From Staphylospora marina (GTDB lineage Bacteria > Bacillota > Bacilli > Thermoactinomycetales > Thermoactinomycetaceae), in contig NZ_CP034118.1 of assembly GCF_003856495.1 (NCBI RefSeq), positions 972,001 through 1,036,000 on the forward strand: DNA of 64,000 bases, written 5' to 3'. Below are positions 26,381 through 34,912 of the stretch, one piece after another. Position 1 is the first letter of the stretch. The number at the start of each line of letters is the position of its first letter. The position numbers were made by a program, and so were the translations under genes. Below the pieces are notes generated by a model. It made no database searches, had not been told where the DNA came from, and worked only from the letters and a program-made list of their open reading frames with translations.

Positions 26381-27325
26381 ATGATGAAACCTCCACGTCG
26401 ACAGGAAATGGAAAGAATGTTGGGGACCTCCGTGGTCGCCATGGAACCGTTCCGGAAAAACTGGTTGGTAAAAACAGGGGCCGGAGCGTATGTGGCCAAG
26501 CGGGCGGATGTTTCCCACCTGCGATGGTGGATGAACGTGGACCGGGAACTCCGGATGAGAGGATTTCATGACATGCCGCCGATGACTTTGGGAAGCGGGT
26601 GGATGATCACTCCCTATTTGCGGGGAAGGCCCGGGAAGTATACGGAAGAATCCACGGTCAGCCGCATGATGGAGATATTGGCCCGGTTCCATCTGACAGG
26701 CCGGGGATTGGTGACGCCGCCTGCGGACGGGGCGGCTTTTTTGCTGCATCGGCGAATCCACGACCGGCTGGTCCGTTTCTGGAAAGCTCTCGGGAAAGCC
26801 GGTTCGGTCGGCGGAGAACTCGGAGCGTTCCTGGCCCGTACGGGACCGGATTTTTACCGGGATGGGTTGGCCGCGTGGGAAAGGTTGCGCAAACTTCCGC
26901 TCAATCATCTCGCGAAACACGACCGGTATTTCCATGCCGTCACCCATCGCGACCTGGCCAGCCACAACTGGATCATCTCCGAAGACGGACGGATCTGGCT
27001 GATTGATTTTGAGACGGCGGATTACGATGCACAAGTGGGGGACGTGTGGCAGATCATTTCGCGGGTGCTTGCGGAAAACGCCGGTGCGGAGTCCTGGCTG
27101 AAGCTGACGGTTGACTCGTACGAGAGGATTCGGCCGCTTCCGTCCGTGGAACGGACCATTCTCGTGGAATTGCTGGCGTTTCCGAATGAATTTTTCCGGG
27201 AAGCGGTCGGATTGGTGGAACGAAAAAGAGGGTACAAACCGGAACATTCTTTGCCCTATCTGAAAAAGCTGGCCGAACATCGGTCCGCCTTCAGATCCGT
27301 TCTCCGGAATCTCTCCCTTTGGTGA
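26381..27325 (+). CDS. CotS/YsxE-family phosphotransferase-like protein
   Basis: 314 residues (SD GGAGG). An APH/choline-kinase-like fold: an N-lobe lysine in GAYVAKRAD, the catalytic loop HRDLASHNWI (around residue 189) and the metal-binding DFETADYD. This matches the family of spore-coat proteins CotS, YsxE and YutH. The kinase residues appear intact, although activity in this family is mostly undemonstrated. It is 14 bases downstream of the LysM gene and probably forms a coat operon with it. Confidence 0.82.
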   Translation: MMKPPRRQEMERMLGTSVVAMEPFRKNWLVKTGAGAYVAKRADVSHLRWWMNVDRELRMRGFHDMPPMTLGSGWMITPYLRGRPGKYTEESTVSRMMEILARFHLTGRGLVTPPADGAAFLLHRRIHDRLVRFWKALGKAGSVGGELGAFLARTGPDFYRDGLAAWERLRKLPLNHLAKHDRYFHAVTHRDLASHNWIISEDGRIWLIDFETADYDAQVGDVWQIISRVLAENAGAESWLKLTVDSYERIRPLPSVERTILVELLAFPNEFFREAVGLVERKRGYKPEHSLPYLKKLAEHRSAFRSVLRNLSLW

Positions 27326-27350
27326 TCGGTTGGTAGTGACCGGGCGCATG

Positions 27351-27359
27351 TGGTATGAT
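27351..27359 (+). promoter_or_regulatory. Extended -10 promoter of the NAD synthetase pair
   Basis: TGG directly precedes TATGAT (27354-27359). A weak -35, TTGGTA, lies 18 bases upstream. Confidence 0.5.
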
Positions 27360-27443
27360 GAAGAATGATTTGATCCAGCCAGTGTACGGGGCCGGAAGGG
27401 AAAGAAGGAAACCTCCGGCCCTCAAGCCTGAGGAGGCGCATGC

Positions 27444-28301
27444 ATGAAAGCAGGAATCGCACAAATCAGACCGCGCCTGGGACGGGTGGACGCCAATATC
27501 GAAATGCATGAATCCATGATCCACCGGGCCCGGGAGGAGCAGGTGGATCTTCTGGTTTTTCCGGAGCTCAGTCTCACGGGATACCAATTGCTCGATCTGA
27601 CGTACGAAGTGGCCCGGGATCCATACAGCCCGGATCTGAGCGAACTTGTGCAATCCGCCGGCGACATGGATCTTGCCTTCGGGTTTGTGGAACACAGCCC
27701 CGAACACATCCTATACAACACCGCGGCCTACGTCAGTTCCGGGAAATTGCATGCCCTGCACCGGAAAGTGTATCTCCCGACATACGGCATGTTTGATGAA
27801 GCCCGGTACTTCGGACAGGGACAGACCATTCGGAGTTTCCCGACGCGCTTCGGGCAAATGGGCATGCTGGTATGTGAAGATGCATGGCATCCGTCCTCCC
27901 TGTATCTTCTGGTTCAGGACGGTGCCCAAGTGGTGTTGGTATTGTCCAATTCCCCCGTTCGGGGAGTGGGAGCGGACGGACTGGGATCGCGGCAGTCCTG
28001 GATCGACATCCTCCGGACACAAGCCATGTTGTACGGCATCTATATCCTGTTTGCCAATCGGGTGGGCACCGAAGACGGAGTCAGCTTCTTCGGCGGATCC
28101 ATGGTCATCGATCCGTTTGGACGGATTGAGGCGGAAGCGGATCTTCTCACCGAGGAACTGCTCGTCTGTGAGCTCGACCCTGACAAAATTCGCAAGGCCC
28201 GGTTCCGGATGCCCATGATCCGCGACGAGAAACTGGACCTGACCATCCGCGAACTTTCCCGCATTCAGCGCAAACGGACAGGGGAGGGAATCTGGCAGTG
28301 A
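27444..28301 (+). CDS. Nitrilase-superfamily glutaminase subunit of a split NAD synthetase (predicted)
   Basis: 285 residues (SD AGGAGG). The C-N hydrolase triad is complete: Glu in LVFPELSLTGY, Lys in HRKVYLPTYGMFDE and Cys in LVCEDAWHPS. The sequence resembles the glutaminase domain at the front of glutamine-dependent NAD synthetases. The stop codon overlaps the start of nadE (GTGA), so the two products are made together. The likely role is to feed ammonia from glutamine to NadE. An independent amidase acting on another substrate is possible. Confidence 0.85.
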   Translation: MKAGIAQIRPRLGRVDANIEMHESMIHRAREEQVDLLVFPELSLTGYQLLDLTYEVARDPYSPDLSELVQSAGDMDLAFGFVEHSPEHILYNTAAYVSSGKLHALHRKVYLPTYGMFDEARYFGQGQTIRSFPTRFGQMGMLVCEDAWHPSSLYLLVQDGAQVVLVLSNSPVRGVGADGLGSRQSWIDILRTQAMLYGIYILFANRVGTEDGVSFFGGSMVIDPFGRIEAEADLLTEELLVCELDPDKIRKARFRMPMIRDEKLDLTIRELSRIQRKRTGEGIWQ

Positions 28302-29161
28302 ACAGCGTGGACCAAATGCTGGCGGAAATGTGGGAACAAGCTCCCTACCTGCGTCTGGATGAGCGGCTCACGGTGGACATCCTGACGTCCACGCTTCGTG
28401 AGGAAGTGCGGAAAGCCGGGTTTTCGAAGGTGATATTGGGGCTGTCCGGGGGCATTGACTCCGCGCTGTCCCTCTATTTGTGTGTGCGGGCTTTCGGTCC
28501 GGAACATGTCATTGCAGTCCGCATGCCGTATCGGACCAGCAGCCCGTCGAGTCTGGAGGATGCCCAAACGGCGATCGACGACACGGGCGTTCAGTCCATC
28601 ACGATTGACATCACCCCGCAAATCGATGCATATTTCCAGAACTTCCCCGACGCCACCCCGCTTCGGCGAGGGAACAAAATGGCCCGTGAGCGCATGACCA
28701 TTTTGTACGATCTGTCCGCCAAGCATGACGCTTTGGTCATCGGGACAAGCAACCGGACGGAGATTTTGCTCGGTTACGGAACGCAGTACGGGGACTCGGC
28801 TTCCGCCATCAACCCGATCGGCGATTTGTACAAGACCCAGGTTCGTCAGTTGTCTGCGTGGATCGGCGTTCCGGAGTCGATCATCCTGAAACCGCCGAGC
28901 GCCGATTTGTGGGAAGACCAGACCGATGAGGGCGAACTGGGCTTCACGTATCTGGACGTGGACCGTTTGCTCCATTTCATGGTGGATCAACAGTATACGT
29001 TGGAGGAGCTCAGGGCCGAAAACTTTGACGACGACTTCATCCACGCGGTTTCCCGGCGCATCATCCGCAATCAGTACAAACGCAGAATGCCCATCATCCT
29101 GAAGCTGGGAAACCGGACCGTGGGTGTCGATTTCCGCTATTTGCGCGACTGGGGTTTGTGA
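28298..29161 (+). CDS. nadE: NAD synthetase
   Basis: 287 residues from GTG 28298, overlapping the upstream gene by four bases. The PP-loop SGGIDSAL (around residue 51) binds ATP pyrophosphate; GTSNRTEILLGYGTQYGD, with PIGDLYKTQV, is typical of NadE. It makes NAD from nicotinate adenine dinucleotide. On its own it resembles an ammonia-using NadE, but the C-terminus (YKRRMPIILKLGNRTVG) resembles the glutamine-dependent type. It probably pairs with the upstream glutaminase. Confidence 0.94.
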   Translation: MNSVDQMLAEMWEQAPYLRLDERLTVDILTSTLREEVRKAGFSKVILGLSGGIDSALSLYLCVRAFGPEHVIAVRMPYRTSSPSSLEDAQTAIDDTGVQSITIDITPQIDAYFQNFPDATPLRRGNKMARERMTILYDLSAKHDALVIGTSNRTEILLGYGTQYGDSASAINPIGDLYKTQVRQLSAWIGVPESIILKPPSADLWEDQTDEGELGFTYLDVDRLLHFMVDQQYTLEELRAENFDDDFIHAVSRRIIRNQYKRRMPIILKLGNRTVGVDFRYLRDWGL

Positions 29162-29336
29162 ACGTGCCGGGCAGGAACCCGTCGGTTCCGGTCGAATTTC
29201 TTTGTGAATCATGACGTGTGAAAAGACAAAAGCGCCTGCGCGTACCCGACAGCAACGACGCACGGAGCCCGCGGCGGCCGGGAGCGTTCCCGACCGCGCA
29301 AACTGCGCCAGACAGAGAGCAGGGAGAGTGATTCCA

Positions 29337-30095
29337 ATGGCCGGTCATTCCAAGTGGAAAAACATCATGCACAGAAAAGGCCGCCAAGACGCCCTCCGCG
29401 GCAAATTGTTCGCCAAGCTGGCCAAGGAGATTTACGTGGCGGCACGATTGGGGGACAAGGACCCCGCCAACAACCAGCGTCTGAGATTGGCAATCGCCAA
29501 GGCACGGGCACAAAACATGCCGAACGAAAACATCGAGCGGGCGATCAAGAAGGCGAGCGGCGGTGAAGGCGGCAAAGACTATGAGTCCATCACGTACGAA
29601 GGATACGGTCCGGGCGGCGTGGCCGTCATGGTGGAAGCACTCACGGACAACCGAAACCGCACGGCCGCAGACGTTCGCCACATGTTTTCCAAACGGGGCG
29701 GCAATCTGGGAGAAGCGGGCTGCGTCTCCTGGATGTTTCATCGCAAAGGTTTGCTCGTCATCAACCGCGAAGCCGCCGCAGGCAAGGATGAGGACGAACT
29801 GTTGATGGCTGCGCTCGAAAGCGGGGCGGAGGATTTTGAAGCCACCGAACGGGGATTTGAAATCACCACTTCTCCGGAAGCCTTCGAAGATGTGAAGCAG
29901 GCGCTGGAAGCGGAAGGGATCGTTTTCGAAACGGCGGAGGTCACGTTCGTGCCGGAGAACCGCGTGGAGGTCTCCGGGGAAACGGTTCGGGACATTTTGA
30001 GCCTGATGGAAGCGCTGGAAGAGCATGATGACGTGCAAAACGTGTATGCCAATTTCGTGATTGATGACGAAGAGTTGGCCAAATATGCGGAGTGA
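29337..30095 (+). CDS. yebC: YebC/PmpR family protein
   Basis: 252 residues from ATG 29337 (SD GGGAGAG). The start MAGHSKWKNIMHRKGRQDA is diagnostic. Members were called transcription regulators; recent work links some to relief of ribosome stalling at proline-rich stretches. Length is normal (about 240-250). In Bacillus the homologue is yrbC. The 175 bases upstream hold no gene; only a small GGAACC/GGTTCC hairpin (29174-29189) is visible. Confidence 0.95.
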   Translation: MAGHSKWKNIMHRKGRQDALRGKLFAKLAKEIYVAARLGDKDPANNQRLRLAIAKARAQNMPNENIERAIKKASGGEGGKDYESITYEGYGPGGVAVMVEALTDNRNRTAADVRHMFSKRGGNLGEAGCVSWMFHRKGLLVINREAAAGKDEDELLMAALESGAEDFEATERGFEITTSPEAFEDVKQALEAEGIVFETAEVTFVPENRVEVSGETVRDILSLMEALEEHDDVQNVYANFVIDDEELAKYAE

Positions 30096-30107
30096 GGAAA
30101 ACAAAAA

Positions 30108-30134
30108 ACTCCCGGTTTGATGCCGGGAGTTTTT
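30108..30134 (+). terminator. Rho-independent terminator after yebC
   Basis: ACTCCCGG (30108-30115) pairs with CCGGGAGT (30123-30130), then TTTT. An A run upstream would let it work in both directions. Confidence 0.85.
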
Positions 30135-30199
30135 GATTCATCAAAAAAACGTCATTTGTTTGGATGGTTTGCTTGATCAGGAGGGGGGAATCAGGAATA

Positions 30200-31174
30200 A
30201 TGGAAAGACTTGTCATCGTCAGAGGATTTTTGCAAAGTCGCGGAAAGGTGTTGATGATCAAGCGTTCCCCGGACGATTCCCATGCACCGGGGCATTACGA
30301 ATTGCCAGGGGGAAAAGTGACGGTCGGCGAAGATCCCCGAAAGGCCTTGGAGAGGGAATTTCTTGAAGAAGTGAACCTCCGTGTGGAGGTCGGACCCCCG
30401 CTTGAAACGTTTTCCGAGACGAGTGGAGACGGACGGCTCCACATCCTCGAGATCGTGTACATGTGCCGGTTCGTGGATGATTCCGCGGATGTCAGGTTGA
30501 GTCCTGAACACTCGGCTTTTCGTTGGGTGGAGGAGAAGGATTTGTCCGACCTTGAGGTCACGAAGATCACCCGGAAATCGGTGCATGTCGGATGGGAAAG
30601 GAACACGGATACAACAGGAAAAGGAAGAGACATGATGAACGGTGCAAAAATATTGATTCGGAAACCGGAGCCGGCGGATCTCGAGGCATTTCTTGATCTG
30701 GAAATACGCAATCGGGAGCATCTCAAACCGTATGAGCCCAACCGTCCGGATCGATATTATACCCGTGATGGACAGAGGGAAAGGCTGGAGCGACTGATTC
30801 GTAACTTTGAAGAGGGAAATACATACGGTTTCGGAATATTCCTGAGGGATTCGGGAGCGCTGGTTGGCCGGATCAGCCTGAGCAATGTGGTCAGGGGAGC
30901 CTGGGAAAACTGCACGATCGGGTATTACATCGACCATTCGATGCAGGGAAAGGGATACGCGACGGAGGCGGTGAAAGAAGCCGTCAGGTTTGCGTTTGCG
31001 GAAGCGGGACTGCATCGGGTGCAGGCGGCGGTGATGCCGTGGAATCTTGCTTCCATCCGGGTGTTGGAAAAGGCAGGATTTCGTTTTGAAGGGATGGCCA
31101 AACGGTATTTGCGGATCAACGGGAAATGGGAAGATCACAACATCTACGCCATCACCCGGGAAGAATGGGAGTGA
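30200..31174 (+). CDS. NUDIX hydrolase-GNAT acetyltransferase fusion
   Basis: 324 residues from ATG 30200. Residues 1-140 are a NUDIX domain with box GGKVTVGEDPRKALEREFLE continuing EVNL, where the late glycine is replaced by Asn. Residues 147-324 are a RimJ/RimL-type GNAT with the acetyl-CoA loop MQGKGYATEAVKEAV and NLASIRVLEKAGFRFEG. The two are joined in one frame with no stop. At the junction lies a strong SD (AGGAAAAGGAAG) and two in-frame ATGs (30632, 30635), so a separate 180-residue GNAT could also be made. Substrates are unknown. Confidence 0.85.
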   Translation: MERLVIVRGFLQSRGKVLMIKRSPDDSHAPGHYELPGGKVTVGEDPRKALEREFLEEVNLRVEVGPPLETFSETSGDGRLHILEIVYMCRFVDDSADVRLSPEHSAFRWVEEKDLSDLEVTKITRKSVHVGWERNTDTTGKGRDMMNGAKILIRKPEPADLEAFLDLEIRNREHLKPYEPNRPDRYYTRDGQRERLERLIRNFEEGNTYGFGIFLRDSGALVGRISLSNVVRGAWENCTIGYYIDHSMQGKGYATEAVKEAVRFAFAEAGLHRVQAAVMPWNLASIRVLEKAGFRFEGMAKRYLRINGKWEDHNIYAITREEWE

Positions 31175-31264
31175 AAGCAGGCCGGGAGAAGGACGATTTT
31201 TGCGTACCTTCCGTCGGGGGGACGACCGGACACGTTGAAGTTTCCCGCAGGAGGAGGGACGGAA

Positions 31265-31819
31265 ATGCTCGAAAACCTCGTATTGTCTTCCGTCAACCGT
31301 GAATTCGCAAAGCTGAAAAAGTTGGGAGATCAAGCCATCGGGAGATTGACCGTGGACGAATTGAACCGGATTCCCGCCGACGGTTCGAACAGTGTCGCCT
31401 TGATCATCAAGCATCTGCGGGGCAACATGGTGTCCCGGTGGACGGATTTTCTTGTCAGTGACGGAGAAAAGCCGGACAGGGACCGGGATGCCGAGTTTGA
31501 AGGAGGGTACGGGACCAAGGAGGAAGCGTTGGCCGCCTGGGAGGAAGGTTGGAGGGTGTTGTTCGGAGCGCTCGCGACTTTGACGCCGGGCGATTTGCTT
31601 CGTACGGTGACCATCCGCGGGGAGCCGCATTCGGTGATCGACGCGATTCATCGCCAATTGGCGCACTATGCGTATCATGTCGGACAAATCGTGTTGCTTG
31701 CCAAATGGATGAAAGGGACGAAGTGGGAAAGTCTCAGCATCCCCAAGGGACAATCCGAAGAACATAACCGGGAGATGTGGAACAAACACGTGAAGAACAA
31801 CGGAAAGGGTCAGAATTGA
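31265..31819 (+). CDS. DinB-like protein (DUF1572)
   Basis: 184 residues from ATG 31265 (SD GGAGGAGGG). A DinB/YfiT four-helix fold is suggested by the three metal histidines: one in LIIKHLRGNM and two in HRQLAHYAYHVGQIV. Members are often bacillithiol- or metal-dependent transferases, but the function of DUF1572 proteins is not known. Follows the NUDIX-GNAT gene by 90 bases. Confidence 0.82.
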   Translation: MLENLVLSSVNREFAKLKKLGDQAIGRLTVDELNRIPADGSNSVALIIKHLRGNMVSRWTDFLVSDGEKPDRDRDAEFEGGYGTKEEALAAWEEGWRVLFGALATLTPGDLLRTVTIRGEPHSVIDAIHRQLAHYAYHVGQIVLLAKWMKGTKWESLSIPKGQSEEHNREMWNKHVKNNGKGQN

Positions 31820-31820
31820 A

Positions 31821-31860
31821 AACGCCGGACCGCAAATGCGGTTCCCGGCGTTTTTTTTTT
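31821..31860. terminator. Bidirectional terminator between the DinB-like gene and mntD
   Basis: AACGCCGG plus ACCGCA (31821-31834) pair with TGCGGT and CCGGCGTT (31837-31852), followed by a T run of about ten on the plus strand. It lies between convergent genes. Confidence 0.85.
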
Positions 31861-31867
31861 GCATGGG

Positions 31868-32767
31868 TCACGTTCGTTGAGAGTCGTTTGCCAGCTCCAG
31901 TTTCAGGCGACGACGGATCCACCGGCGGGTCACGATCCCGTGACCCGGGGAGAACAGGAAAGCCGTCAGAAAGAGAAGGCCCGCGGCCACGGTGATGCAG
32001 CCGGCGATGGATGCGTCCAGCCATTTGGCAAGGTAGTAGCCGGCCACACTGCTGACGGTGCCCACCGTCATGCTGAGCATCAACATGGTGGACAGTCGGT
32101 CCGTCAGGAGATAAGCGGTGGCGGCCGGTACGATCAGCATGGCGACGACCAGAATGGCTCCGACGCTTTCAAAGGATGCGACCGTGGTGACCGAAACGAG
32201 TCCCATCAACAGATAGTGGAACAGGGTGACGGGAATGCCGACGGCCGCCGCCATCGCCGGATCGAACGTACAGAGTTTGAACTGTTTCCAAAACACCATG
32301 GTGGTGACCAGACTCAGGATCAAGGCGATTCCGGTTGCCCAGACCGCCTTGGGGCCCAGCTCGATTCCCCCGAGAGAGACCGTTTCCCAAGGGACATAGG
32401 CGATTTCGCCATACAACACGCAATCGAGATCCAAATCGACTTGTCGCGTGTAGATGGAAACGAGAATGACGCCGATGGCGAACAGCGAGGTGAACGAGAC
32501 GCTGATCGCCGCGTCCGATTGGACACCGGTGTTTTTCAAAGTTTGGATGGCGATCGTGCACAGCAGCCCGAACAAGGACGCTCCCAGAAGCATCGGAAGG
32601 GAATCCCGGGTTCCGCTCAGCAGAAAAGCGATCACGATGCCCGGGAGGACGGCATGGCTGATCGCGTCCCCCAGCATCGCCATGCGGCGAAGGATGAGAA
32701 AACATCCCAGAAAGCCGCAGGCTGAGGCCACCAAAGCTCCCGTCAGGATGATCCAGAATTCGCTCAC
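31868..32767 (-). CDS. mntD: Manganese/zinc ABC transporter permease
   Basis: 299 residues with about eight transmembrane helices of the ABC-3 family. LGDAISHAVLPGIVIAFLL is the conserved coupling region. Last gene of a four-gene minus-strand operon; its start overlaps the end of mntC. B. subtilis MntD has a very similar length (about 295), which supports the symbol. Confidence 0.88.
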   Translation of the reverse strand: MSEFWIILTGALVASACGFLGCFLILRRMAMLGDAISHAVLPGIVIAFLLSGTRDSLPMLLGASLFGLLCTIAIQTLKNTGVQSDAAISVSFTSLFAIGVILVSIYTRQVDLDLDCVLYGEIAYVPWETVSLGGIELGPKAVWATGIALILSLVTTMVFWKQFKLCTFDPAMAAAVGIPVTLFHYLLMGLVSVTTVASFESVGAILVVAMLIVPAATAYLLTDRLSTMLMLSMTVGTVSSVAGYYLAKWLDASIAGCITVAAGLLFLTAFLFSPGHGIVTRRWIRRRLKLELANDSQRT

Positions 32768-34068
32768 GAGGCACTTCCCCCTTCATGAAGCCTCGGATGC
32801 CAGGAAGGATCGAGGTTGTGCCGCTTGATCAATTCCATCAACTTCGGACGGATGCTTTCCGGTATCTCGGCTTCTTCCCGCTCCCGGTCCGGAAGGACCT
32901 GATCCAGTTCGTGTTCGTGCATCAGCCAGACATCCAGCATGCGCAGCCGGAGCACCGTGTCTCTCGCTTCGTCCCATCCTTTGGGCGTCAAACCGATTTC
33001 CGAGATGCGCGCTCCCGATCTGCAAAGCTGAAGCACACCTTCTTTTTCCAAGCGTTTCATGACGGAAAGATCCCTTCGAAATGAGGGAAACACAGCCTCC
33101 AGTTCAGCGGCGCCGACCGTTTCCGCGCGCTTTTGTTCGAGGAGATCATAAAGACCCGACAAAATGCGTTCCCTGGCCACACGTCGCCGGGTTTCGAGCA
33201 GACGGATCCATTTGGCGAGAAGTCCTCTTCGGGGGGCGAACACCATCGAGACGGCAAACATGGCTGTGGCGGAAAGCACGATCAGCGGCCCCGTGGACAA
33301 ATTGTATCCCGCCGCGCTGATCGCGGTGCCGATCATTCCGGAAGCGGCACCGATGATCGCCGAGATGATGATCATCCGGTTCAGCCGTTCCGTCCAGAAC
33401 CGGGCAGCGGCGGCAGGCGTGATGAGAAGGGCTGCCATCAGGACGATTCCGGCCGCCTGCAGACCGATCACCACCGCAACGACCAGAAACATCATGAGCA
33501 GAAAGTCGATCCGCCCCATGGGAAATCCGAGGCTTCTTCCGAAGGAGGCATCAAAGCAAAGCAGCTTCAGCTCCTTGAAAAACAGGAGAGACAAAACGAG
33601 CAAAAGGACCGCGACACCTCCCATCAACCGGACGTCGCTTTCCACCATCGATGCCGCCTGCCCGAACAGGAAACTGTCAAGGCCGCTCTGGTTGCCGTGG
33701 TCACTGTGCTGAATGTGGGTGAGCAGCACGATCCCGATTCCGAAGAAGACGCTCAGCACAAGGCCCAACGCCGCATCTTCCTTGATGCGCGAAAACCGGG
33801 TGATTCCGGTGATCACCAAGGAAGCGGCCAGACCGGTGACGGCGGCTCCCAACAGAAACCACAGCGGATGTTTCGAACCGGTCAACATGAATGCCAGACA
33901 GATGCCGGGCAGCGCCGCGTGGGCCAAAACATCCCCCATCAGCCCCCGTTTGCGCAAAAAAGCGAAGCTTCCCAACACGCCGCCGGTGAGTCCCAGGAGG
34001 GTGGTGCCGGAGAGGACCCACCATGCGTTGGGATCCCCGGGCAGGATCCACCAGTGAGACAGGCTCAT
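32764..34068 (-). CDS. mntC: Manganese/zinc ABC transporter permease with DtxR-like C-terminal domain
   Basis: 434 residues from ATG 34068 (SD GAGGTG six bases upstream). Residues 1-285 form an ABC-3 membrane domain, with MGDVLAHAALPGICLAFML. Residues about 290-434 are soluble and look like a DtxR/MntR-type winged helix and dimerisation region (FRRDLSVMKRLEKEGVL, LTPKGWDEARDTVLRLRMLD, HEHELDQVLPD). The B. subtilis MntC protein is also about 435 residues, so the tail is a family trait. A role in sensing intracellular metal is inference. Confidence 0.88.
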   Translation of the reverse strand: MSLSHWWILPGDPNAWWVLSGTTLLGLTGGVLGSFAFLRKRGLMGDVLAHAALPGICLAFMLTGSKHPLWFLLGAAVTGLAASLVITGITRFSRIKEDAALGLVLSVFFGIGIVLLTHIQHSDHGNQSGLDSFLFGQAASMVESDVRLMGGVAVLLLVLSLLFFKELKLLCFDASFGRSLGFPMGRIDFLLMMFLVVAVVIGLQAAGIVLMAALLITPAAAARFWTERLNRMIIISAIIGAASGMIGTAISAAGYNLSTGPLIVLSATAMFAVSMVFAPRRGLLAKWIRLLETRRRVARERILSGLYDLLEQKRAETVGAAELEAVFPSFRRDLSVMKRLEKEGVLQLCRSGARISEIGLTPKGWDEARDTVLRLRMLDVWLMHEHELDQVLPDREREEAEIPESIRPKLMELIKRHNLDPSWHPRLHEGGSAS

Positions 34069-34073
34069 CTCCG

Positions 34074-34835
34074 TCACCTCGCCACCGCGATGCCGGAGAA
34101 CCCTGGCAAAACGGTCAACCGGCCGCCGTATGTCTTTTTCAGATTTTCCTCGGTGAACACTTCGTCCGTCGGACCCGCCGCGATCAATCGCATGTTCAGA
34201 AGCAGCACGGAGTCAAAATACTCCCGAACGGTTTGCAGGTCATGGTGAACGACCAACACCGTCTTTTTTTGTTCTTTCATCTCACGGAGGACCTGGATAA
34301 TCGCCTTTTCCGTCGCGACATCCACACCGGCGAACGGTTCATCCATGAAGTAGATGCGGGCGTCCTGAGCCAGGGCCCGGGCGAGAAACACCCGTTGTTG
34401 CTGGCCGCCTGACAGTCGGCTGATCTGACGGTGAGCGAACGCCTCCATGCCCACTTTTTTCAGGCAATCCATGGCCATCTCCCTGTCTTCCTTGCCGGGG
34501 CGACGGAACCATCCGAGCTTCCCGTACCGTCCCATCAGCACCACGTCCAGGGCATCCGTCGGGAAGTCCCAATCGACCGATTCCCGTTGCGGCACGTAAC
34601 CGACCAGACCGCGTTGACGGTCATACGGTTTCCCGTAAATGGACACTTCTCCCCCGGCAAGCGGAAGCAGTCCCAAGATCGCTTTGATCAGCGTGGACTT
34701 TCCCGCGCCGTTGGGGCCGATGATGCCGATCAGTTGCCCTTCCGGCACATCGAAATGAATGTCACGGAGGACCGGCTTCCGGTGGTAGGCCACGGACAGA
34801 CCGCGAACGGAAACCGGTGCTGCTTGTTTTCCCAT
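34074..34835 (-). CDS. mntB: Manganese/zinc ABC transporter ATP-binding protein
   Basis: 253 residues from ATG 34835. Walker [17 protein letters not shown]-loop VPQRES, signature [15 protein letters not shown], Walker [13 protein letters not shown] and an H-loop in VVHHDLQTV. The [13 protein letters not shown] segment is typical of ATPases in Mn/Zn uptake systems. Stop codon lies a few bases before mntC. Confidence 0.92.
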   Translation of the reverse strand: MGKQAAPVSVRGLSVAYHRKPVLRDIHFDVPEGQLIGIIGPNGAGKSTLIKAILGLLPLAGGEVSIYGKPYDRQRGLVGYVPQRESVDWDFPTDALDVVLMGRYGKLGWFRRPGKEDREMAMDCLKKVGMEAFAHRQISRLSGGQQQRVFLARALAQDARIYFMDEPFAGVDVATEKAIIQVLREMKEQKKTVLVVHHDLQTVREYFDSVLLLNMRLIAAGPTDEVFTEENLKKTYGGRLTVLPGFSGIAVAR

Positions 34836-34912
34836 CTTCCTCTCTCCCTTTCCGCCGGTTTCTCTGAAGCCGCCCGTCATCGTCCGGAATCGGCGGCTTT
34901 TTCAAAATCTTG

